Positions 58,211 to 64,000 of a stretch of 64,000 nucleotides of DNA are shown here, one piece after another. Position 1 is the first letter of the stretch. The number at the start of each line of letters is the position of its first letter. The stretch is taken from assembly GCA_963676725.1 (NCBI GenBank), contig OY781463.1:1736001-1800000 (forward strand), given 5' to 3'. Source of the DNA: G963662905 sp963676725 (lineage in GTDB: Bacteria; Bacteroidota; Bacteroidia; Bacteroidales; WRLA01). The notes beneath the pieces are model-generated. The model ran no database searches and was not told the DNA's origin. It saw only the letters and a program-made list of their open reading frames with translations. A program made the position numbers and the translations under genes.

Positions 58211-61027
58211 TTAAAACGAATATTTTAAGCTTAAGCCAATGGATAAGCCTTTTTGAAATTGGTTCACGACTACTTTATTTGTGATTTCATCAGGCATCTC
58301 TTGGTTTTCGTATACATCTTGTTTGATCGTATATTTTGCATTCAGAAGGTTTTTTACAGAAAGATCGATACTAAAGCTGTTATTTATTTTGTTTTTCAGG
58401 ATAAAATCGAGTGATTGTACGGGCATTTGGTATTGGTTTCCGGCACCGCTTATCCCTACGCTATAAATGCGTTTTCCTGTAACATTATAAACAATTGCGG
58501 CATAGGTACGGTGTTTATTATCACGGCCATAAATAAATTCATAGCCAATATCAGCATTTATAAGATAAGGAGAAGCCCCTTGCAATTGACGCTCGCTATT
58601 CAGTTCATTATAGCTCTCGGGAACACGAACATGCGTATAAATGTATGCCGCATTGAGTCCGGTATAGAGATGTCTGAATTTTTTCCGTATTTCAAATTCA
58701 AGTCCGGCAGCAATTCCCGTTTCAGGGAAATTCTGGAAGGTATAGGTAATATCTGTTCCGCCTTTGAGTTTTGATACGCGCTCAATTGGTTCATCAATGA
58801 TTTTACCATAGGCGCCAAAGGCAATTAATTCGCCCAAAGCAGGAAACCATTCCCATTTTATTTCGAGGTTGCTGCTGTATGAGTTTTCGAGATATGAACC
58901 ATCATCGGCAGGATCGTCTTTTGTATATGGATTTCCGGTAATTTGCCTGCTTCCTTGTTCGGGGATGATATAAGCAGGAGATTTTTCGTAAAAACTTGGA
59001 CGAGTTACCGTTCGGCTTGCAGCCAATCGAAGGTTCATATCCTCGTTCAGGGCATATTTAATATTGGCAGCAGGAAAGAAGTCCAGGTTTGAATATTCTT
59101 TTTCGATTTCATCTCCATCATCAACATTCATATCGGGGGTAACACCCATTTTTGAAGACTCTAGACGAAGTCCTACATTCAAACTGATTTTTTCATTGAT
59201 ATTATAGATTACATCAGCATAGGCTGCAAAAATGGAAGAATTCCCATCATAGCCCATATTATCGCTCGAATTATTCCTTACTTTCTTTAGGTATACGGAA
59301 GTGAAATACTCATCAGGATGATCAATATCAACCGGAAGGCTAAGATTACCCGATTGTGTTTCAAATACATACCCATAATAATAGGAGCGATAGTCTAATT
59401 TTGTTTGGCGCGCTTCGGTGCCCATCTGCACTGAACCTTTTTTCGCTTCTTCGTCGAATTTATACTTGAAATTCAGGGAGAGGTTTATTTCATTGGAATT
59501 TTGCTCAACAAGAACACGCTTGGTGTCGTTTCCATTGTTTAGCGTCATATATACCCATGTATGATCGTCTTCTGAGGTTTCGTTGATATATACAATTTCC
59601 CGACGGTCGGGGACATTATAATCCACATTCATCAAACCAGCCAACCAGTCTGCTTCAAATTTCTTAGCAAATTTATGATGCCCCTGAACCTGATTGCTTA
59701 AGAGGCGGTAATTGATGTACTGAGCATTTCTGATGATGGCAATTTTTTCGCCACTCTGCCAGTCGGGCCTGGTTCCCGTTTTTTCGTTATAACTATCTTC
59801 ACCATTATTCAGATAGAGCAGATTATATTTGATGCTATTGTTTTTATTATGTTCGTATGTTGCATTGGCTAAGGCTGTGAAATAAGTATTGTATGAATAT
59901 TTTTGTGCTACAAAATCGCCGTCTTTTATATTTTGCTTATTTACTTGTAGTTGAATAATATCGGGATGGGTTTCATATTCATTATTAAAAGAAAGGTTGA
60001 ACATGAGTCCAATTTTTCTTTTTTCGTTGAGTTGAAACAATTTTCCACCTGAAACACCAAAATCAATGGCAGGTAATGCTGCATCACGTGTATAAGCATA
60101 TGAAGCATAATTAAAATCAGGCTCAATTATTTGGGTGCGCTTTTTCGCAATCCAATATTTCTTTGGTGTTAGTTTTTGGCGCTCTTGTACATCAAAACCA
60201 AAAAACCGTAATCCTTCAGCATCAATGCGTGTGAAGTCCTTGCCGGTACTGTTCGTATTGTATTTCGATCCAATAGAAAATGCCAGAAAAGGATCTTCGG
60301 GATAATCGAGTGTGATAATATCAATCAGCGCCCCAGTATAATCTGCATAATTCCTTACGCTATAGGCTTTATGCACACTCAGGTATTTTACTACATCGGA
60401 TTGAAAAATATCCAATTTGATAATTTTCTTTGTAGGATCCGGAGAGATTATCGGCAAACCATTGAGTTGAGCTGCATTGTATCGATCACCCAAACCTCGA
60501 ACAAATAGCTGTTTACTGCCCATCATAGAAACGCCTGCCACTTTTTTCACTCCAGAAGCAACATCAGATGCTCCTTTTCGAGAGAGTTCTTTGGATCCGA
60601 TATTTTGTGTTATTCCTGCGGCTTTTTTCTGATCCATCAACAATACATTCTCTGAAGAACGGTTTATCTTCGCCTTTACCGTAAAGGTTCCCAAAGAAAT
60701 GGATGCGGGCGTAAGTTCTATATTATTCATTAGATTTTGGTCGGCCTGCACATCAACAAAACGCATCACACTATCATAGGAAACAAAAGTAAAGCGCATC
60801 AGGTAACTTCCTTCCTCGACCATAATGCGATAATTCCCATCAAAATCCGTAATTGCACCGGTAACTATAGTAGTCGGATGATCTCTGCTCAGAAGTGCAA
60901 CAGTAACCCCAATTAATGTTTCATTGGTTTTGGCGTCCCGCACTTGTCCGCTTAATGTCCCATTTTGTGCATATAGTCCGGTAATTGAAAAAATAAAAAG
61001 CAGAACCAGAATGGTGATTTTTCTCAT
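58211..61027 (-). CDS. TonB-dependent outer membrane receptor with carboxypeptidase-like N-terminal domain
   Basis: Outer-membrane beta-barrel receptor of 938 residues from the ATG at 61027 (signal peptide ending GLYAQ). A CarboxypepD_reg-like domain follows (GTLSGQVRDAKTNETLIGVTV, about 22-105), then the plug with KKVAGVSMMGSKQLFVRGLGDRYN and ISPDPTKKIIKLDIFQSDVVKY, then the barrel ending in LKYSF. It has no SusD partner; the beta-helix lipoprotein gene is adjacent instead. The substrate is unknown; the family imports siderophores, vitamins, glycans or peptides with TonB energy. An upstream ATG at 61054 is an alternative start. Confidence 0.93.
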   Translation of the reverse strand: MRKITILVLLFIFSITGLYAQNGTLSGQVRDAKTNETLIGVTVALLSRDHPTTIVTGAITDFDGNYRIMVEEGSYLMRFTFVSYDSVMRFVDVQADQNLMNNIELTPASISLGTFTVKAKINRSSENVLLMDQKKAAGITQNIGSKELSRKGASDVASGVKKVAGVSMMGSKQLFVRGLGDRYNAAQLNGLPIISPDPTKKIIKLDIFQSDVVKYLSVHKAYSVRNYADYTGALIDIITLDYPEDPFLAFSIGSKYNTNSTGKDFTRIDAEGLRFFGFDVQERQKLTPKKYWIAKKRTQIIEPDFNYASYAYTRDAALPAIDFGVSGGKLFQLNEKRKIGLMFNLSFNNEYETHPDIIQLQVNKQNIKDGDFVAQKYSYNTYFTALANATYEHNKNNSIKYNLLYLNNGEDSYNEKTGTRPDWQSGEKIAIIRNAQYINYRLLSNQVQGHHKFAKKFEADWLAGLMNVDYNVPDRREIVYINETSEDDHTWVYMTLNNGNDTKRVLVEQNSNEINLSLNFKYKFDEEAKKGSVQMGTEARQTKLDYRSYYYGYVFETQSGNLSLPVDIDHPDEYFTSVYLKKVRNNSSDNMGYDGNSSIFAAYADVIYNINEKISLNVGLRLESSKMGVTPDMNVDDGDEIEKEYSNLDFFPAANIKYALNEDMNLRLAASRTVTRPSFYEKSPAYIIPEQGSRQITGNPYTKDDPADDGSYLENSYSSNLEIKWEWFPALGELIAFGAYGKIIDEPIERVSKLKGGTDITYTFQNFPETGIAAGLEFEIRKKFRHLYTGLNAAYIYTHVRVPESYNELNSERQLQGASPYLINADIGYEFIYGRDNKHRTYAAIVYNVTGKRIYSVGISGAGNQYQMPVQSLDFILKNKINNSFSIDLSVKNLLNAKYTIKQDVYENQEMPDEITNKVVVNQFQKGLSIGLSLKYSF

Positions 61028-61054
61028 AAGGATTTGTGTCAGTAATCGCTGCAT

Positions 61055-61204
61055 AGTATGCGCTTATTTTTAATGCTGCGAAGATAGAGTGCGTGAAATC
61101 CTCAGGAAGGAAGGAATTGTTAAGGAATATTTAAGTTAGGGTAATTTGGAGCTTAAATTAATGTTAAGAGATGTGATAATATATTGTTAAACAGCGATAT
61201 AACA
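61055..61204. other. Promoter region of the TonB receptor gene
   Basis: AT-rich. On the minus strand TATCTTCGC (about 61078-61086) resembles the -7 motif TAnnTTTGC, but no clear -33 partner was found. Confidence 0.35.
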
Positions 61205-61506
61205 ATAGGATGAGATATTCAATTGAGTACTGAGGCTGAGATATTAAATTCAGTATATTTCTATGAATGTTGTTTTAGATTTCTCCTTTGATCATCCTAT
61301 GTTTGCAATTCAATAAATCAAGTTAAAAAAATATAAAACACTGCAATTAAGAAAAATGACCTCAGTCAAAAGACAAGATGAAAAAATATTGATAGAAAAA
61401 AGGGGCGCGCGGACATATTGATTTTAAAATTATTGCGTCCGCGCGCCCCTTTTTTTGTTCCCTAACAACCCCTGTCTTTTCGACAAAGGGATAGAAAGGA
61501 AGTGAA
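61205..61506. mobile_element. MITE-like palindromic element, copy 2
   Basis: Similar over about 290 bp to 36650-36955, in the same orientation relative to the neighbouring operon. Its core is a perfect 19 bp GC-rich stem (61396-61414 with 61437-61455) whose outer bases are A on one side and T on the other, so it is also a likely bidirectional intrinsic terminator for the speB operon. The right terminal repeat seen in copy 1 is missing; the element ends at the speB stop codon. Confidence 0.7.
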
Positions 61507-61507
61507 G

Positions 61508-62551
61508 CTAAGAATTATTTTTCTGGGATGCCTTAGTAAGTATGGCAAGCTGATGAAGCATTCTCGCGCCTGTAATTGCATTGATTTCATTTTGCCCGGG
61601 AGCTACTTCACAAAGATCGAAGCCGATAATTTGCTTTCCGGCTTGATGCATTGCCCGAAGCAAATAGAGGCATTCATTAAAGGATATACCTCCGGGCACA
61701 GGCGTTCCTGTATCTGGGCATAAAGCAGGATCAAGACCATCAATATCGAGGCTGATATAGATTTTATCGGGTAAATGGGAAAGTATTTCCTGTACGATTT
61801 TCGACCATGTTTTTCCTTCAGCAAATTGCCGATGTATTTCCTGATCCCAAAATGCTTTAATCTCTGATGACTGCTTTATCCGACCGGCTTCGAAAGGGCT
61901 CACATCACGGATACCAATTTGAACCAGGCCGGAAACACTCTTGAGCTGCAGGGCATGATGCATAATTGAGGCATGAGAATGTACAAATCCTTCATAAGCA
62001 ATGCGAAGGTCGGCATGGGCATCTATATGCAGTATTGCAAAAGAGGAGTGCTTTTTTGCCAAAGATTTCATTAAACCAATAGGGGAACTGTGATCGCCCC
62101 CAACAACGCAAGGAATTTTTCCGCTTTCCAGCAGATCATCACAAAGATCCTCAAGCCAGGCATTCATTGTTTTAGAAGCTTGATTGACAGATGATAAATA
62201 ATCCTGAATTTCTGCATCTGTTTCCGCACCGCCTTTTTCTAAATGAGCAATTACCTTTTCAGCATCCTGCCTGCTTTTCTGATTTAGGTCTTCAATATGC
62301 ACGGGATACTCATAGCTTGAAGGAAGGTATTCCCAGGCATTTTCAAGATAATGATCATAATAATCAAGCTGAATGGATGCGTCTAAAATCGCTTTTGCCC
62401 CTTGAGAACTTCCTGCTCTATAAGAGGTCGTTGCATCCCAAGGAACAGAAACCAAGACAACAGCATCATCGCCAGTAGGGAAGGGAAGGCCGAAAAATTT
62501 TCCATTTGGCACCCCTACATTATTAATAGGATCATTTGGTTTATTGCTCAT
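61508..62551 (-). CDS. speB: Ureohydrolase (agmatinase/arginase family)
   Basis: Manganese-dependent hydrolase of 347 residues that releases urea from agmatine or a related guanidine compound. Metal ligands: His in PCVVGGDHSSPIGL, the aspartates and histidine of LHIDAHADLRIAYEG, SHASIMHHAL, and LDIDGLDPALCPDTGTPVPGG. The end has GFDLCEVAPGQNE. Length and the N-terminal extension fit the agmatinase group; arginase or formimidoylglutamase activity cannot be ruled out. It overlaps the SpeD-SpeE gene by 11 nt, which supports a role in making putrescine for spermidine synthesis. Confidence 0.9.
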   Translation of the reverse strand: MSNKPNDPINNVGVPNGKFFGLPFPTGDDAVVLVSVPWDATTSYRAGSSQGAKAILDASIQLDYYDHYLENAWEYLPSSYEYPVHIEDLNQKSRQDAEKVIAHLEKGGAETDAEIQDYLSSVNQASKTMNAWLEDLCDDLLESGKIPCVVGGDHSSPIGLMKSLAKKHSSFAILHIDAHADLRIAYEGFVHSHASIMHHALQLKSVSGLVQIGIRDVSPFEAGRIKQSSEIKAFWDQEIHRQFAEGKTWSKIVQEILSHLPDKIYISLDIDGLDPALCPDTGTPVPGGISFNECLYLLRAMHQAGKQIIGFDLCEVAPGQNEINAITGARMLHQLAILTKASQKNNS

Positions 62552-63824
62552 TCAAAAGTTGCTTTACATAATTTGGTAATAGAAACGCAGCCTGATGAAT
62601 ACCATAATTATAATAATTCAGGACATTATTTCTTGTAAATGCCTCAACCTTTTCTTTATTGGCTTTATCTGCTTGAATGCTGCCCTTTGAGGCAATTTGC
62701 ACGCTCCAAATCCCTGAGGGATAAGTAGGTATATGAAATAGTAATGTTTTTGTTTTCTCCTTTCCTGCTATTTCTTTAAGGCAGGAATTAATCTGACGGA
62801 ATGCTTTTTGATTGAACATTGGCGACTCAGATTGAGTAACAATCAGTCCATCTTTAGTGAGTGCGTTCATGCAATTTTTGAAAAACTCCAGGTTGAAAAG
62901 CCCTTCAGCCGGACCAACGGGATCGCTACCATCAACAATCACCAGATCAAAGCTTTCGGCAGCAGCTTCTTTTACATATTTTATACCGTCTCCTATGATT
63001 AATTCCAATTTTGGATGATTGAATGATTGAGACAATGTAGGCAAATGACGTTTGGAGGCTTCAACTACATTTTCGTCAATTTCAACCATAACAACCTTAT
63101 CAATACCCTGATGTTTCAGCACTTCTCTGATTGTGCCACCATCACCACCTCCAATAACCAATACATTTTTAATATTGCCATGAGCCAAAATAGCCGGGTG
63201 GGTAATCATTTCATGATAATGATATTCATCTTTTTCGGTACACATCACCATATTATCAATGGTAAGCGTTTTTCCATAAGCAAAGGTGTCAATTACCTTT
63301 GTTCTTTGGTATTCTGAGCTTTTATCGAACAGGACTTCTCCAGTATATCGTAGGCTAAGAGCTTGATTTTCATCCTTATCAGTAAACCATACATTGCGGT
63401 TATACTTTGCAGGATTCAATCGTTTTTCTGCATCCATCCTGCTATCGCGTACATTAAAATCAATACGTTCAAGTAAGTTAAGGTTTCCACGGCCTATTTC
63501 AATTGCAGAATAATTCTTTGCCTGAAAAACAGCTTTAAGATGATCAAAAGATTTCCAAGGGTCAACAGTATCTCCGCAAGTGAACAGATCAACGGCTGCA
63601 TACTGGTATTCGGGCCAGGTATGAATGGCTAAGTGACTCTCCTGAATAACTACAACACCGGATACGCCAAAGGGCGAAAAATGATGAAAAGTAGAATTAA
63701 TGACAGTAGCATTGGCCTTAAGCGCTGCATCAACCATTCCTGTTTCAATTAATGAAACATCATTTAATATTTCAGCAGCACAACCACTGAACTCTACCAA
63801 AATGTGTCTTCCTAAAGCTGACAT
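62541..63824 (-). CDS. S-adenosylmethionine decarboxylase / spermidine synthase fusion
   Basis: Bifunctional protein of 427 residues. The N-terminal domain (1-115) is a prokaryotic AdoMet decarboxylase that cuts itself: ESHLAIHTWPE has Glu62-Ser63, where Ser63 becomes the pyruvoyl group; His68 and Cys83 are the processing and proton-donor residues. From about 130 follows spermidine synthase: LTIDNMVMCTEKDEYHYHEM, VLVIGGGDGGTIREVLKH (AdoMet motif), VIVDGSDPVGPAEGLF, and QSESPMF. Self-cleavage would split the N-terminal chain from the fusion. With speB it forms an arginine/agmatine-to-spermidine route. Confidence 0.94.
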   Translation of the reverse strand: MSALGRHILVEFSGCAAEILNDVSLIETGMVDAALKANATVINSTFHHFSPFGVSGVVVIQESHLAIHTWPEYQYAAVDLFTCGDTVDPWKSFDHLKAVFQAKNYSAIEIGRGNLNLLERIDFNVRDSRMDAEKRLNPAKYNRNVWFTDKDENQALSLRYTGEVLFDKSSEYQRTKVIDTFAYGKTLTIDNMVMCTEKDEYHYHEMITHPAILAHGNIKNVLVIGGGDGGTIREVLKHQGIDKVVMVEIDENVVEASKRHLPTLSQSFNHPKLELIIGDGIKYVKEAAAESFDLVIVDGSDPVGPAEGLFNLEFFKNCMNALTKDGLIVTQSESPMFNQKAFRQINSCLKEIAGKEKTKTLLFHIPTYPSGIWSVQIASKGSIQADKANKEKVEAFTRNNVLNYYNYGIHQAAFLLPNYVKQLLNEQ

Positions 63825-63854
63825 ATGATTCTTTATTTAATTGTATTTAGCGCT

Positions 63855-63863
63855 GCAAAAATA
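63855..63863 (-). promoter_or_regulatory. Possible -7 element of the polyamine operon
   Basis: On the minus strand TATTTTTGC lies 31 bp before the ATG at 63824 and fits TAnnTTTGC. A convincing -33 TTTG was not seen. Confidence 0.4.
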
Positions 63864-63910
63864 TGCGATAAATGAATAAATGAAGGCATTTTTTTTTGAA
63901 AATTAAAGCT

Positions 63911-63936
63911 TGCACATACAATGGGTATAATGTGCA
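63911..63936. promoter_or_regulatory. Inverted repeat upstream of the polyamine operon
   Basis: TGCACAT (63911-63917) and ATGTGCA (63930-63936) form a 7+7 bp perfect inverted repeat with 12 bp between, about 90 bp upstream of the start codon. It could be an operator or chance. Confidence 0.3.
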
Positions 63937-64000
63937 CATAGAATAAAACTCCCATTTTTTTGGGTTTTTGATAGAGTATGTAAAAATAAAATTCATTGAG

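Noticed and set aside
1..64000. CRISPR arrays or cas genes
   Set aside because: No regularly spaced short repeats and no Cas-like protein seen.
1..64000. Prophage or conjugative element
   Set aside because: No integrase, terminase, capsid, portal, tail or relaxase genes; only two transposase remnants.

Overview
The window is a 64 kb piece of an AT-rich Bacteroidota chromosome. The evidence is the gene content (a class II HMG-CoA reductase mevalonate cluster with a GYDIA-type GHMP kinase, a TonB-dependent receptor with an N-terminal carboxypeptidase-like domain, many lipoproteins), promoters that fit the Bacteroidota -7 motif TAnnTTTG, and the general lack of Shine-Dalgarno sequences. I cannot name the genus from this sequence.

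Layout. 1-2.3 kb: end of a carotenoid cluster (crtB 3' part, idi, crtZ, lycopene cyclase), then tRNA-Pro(GGG). 2.7-13.7 kb: a minus-strand run of mostly secreted or lipid-anchored proteins (lipoprotein, caspase-like protease, CAP/SCP protein, phosphodiester glycosidase-like protein, GH25 lysozyme, a membrane-anchored protein with an ADP-ribosyltransferase-like domain, an FGE/SUMF1-like lipoprotein), plus an IS1380-type transposase remnant. 13.8-32.1 kb: fourteen minus-strand genes with at most 91 bp between neighbours. They encode a vWA-like lipoprotein, a tubulin/FtsZ-like GTPase, a giant SrfB/actin-like ATPase, two paralogous membrane coiled-coil proteins, a MotA/ZorA-like channel protein with two different MotB/ZorB-like partners, a trypsin-like lipoprotein, a PqiA-like membrane protein, a DUF4836-like lipoprotein and an ABC transporter pair. 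This is the most interesting locus: an envelope-spanning system joining a proton-channel-like stator to both a tubulin-like and an actin-like NTPase. 32.1-46.7 kb: a variable region with dispersed repeats, a DUF6088 protein, and a complete type I restriction-modification operon (hsdM, DUF1016 nuclease, hsdS fragment, hsdS, a decayed DUF4062 gene, hsdR), with transposase debris at its edge. 46.7-55.7 kb: beta-propeller phytase, then the plus-strand mevalonate operon (HMG-CoA reductase, two GHMP kinases, diphosphomevalonate decarboxylase, UbiA prenyltransferase), tRNA-Leu(CAG), and a DUF89 / zinc-ribbon / DUF5320 group. 55.8-64 kb: an internally duplicated beta-helix lipoprotein next to a TonB-dependent receptor, then a polyamine operon (SpeD-SpeE fusion and an agmatinase/arginase-family enzyme).

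How parts fit together. The mevalonate operon makes isopentenyl diphosphate, which Idi isomerises and CrtB, lycopene cyclase and CrtZ turn into hydroxylated carotenoids; the UbiA enzyme uses prenyl chains for quinones. The 14-gene operon resembles a computationally predicted multi-component membrane-remodelling system built around an FtsZ-like GTPase with vWA and OmpA-family partners; its function is unknown. Two MITE-like elements with a very GC-rich hairpin that differs by paired base changes, and a three-copy ~210-250 bp repeat, are further structures the genes do not explain.
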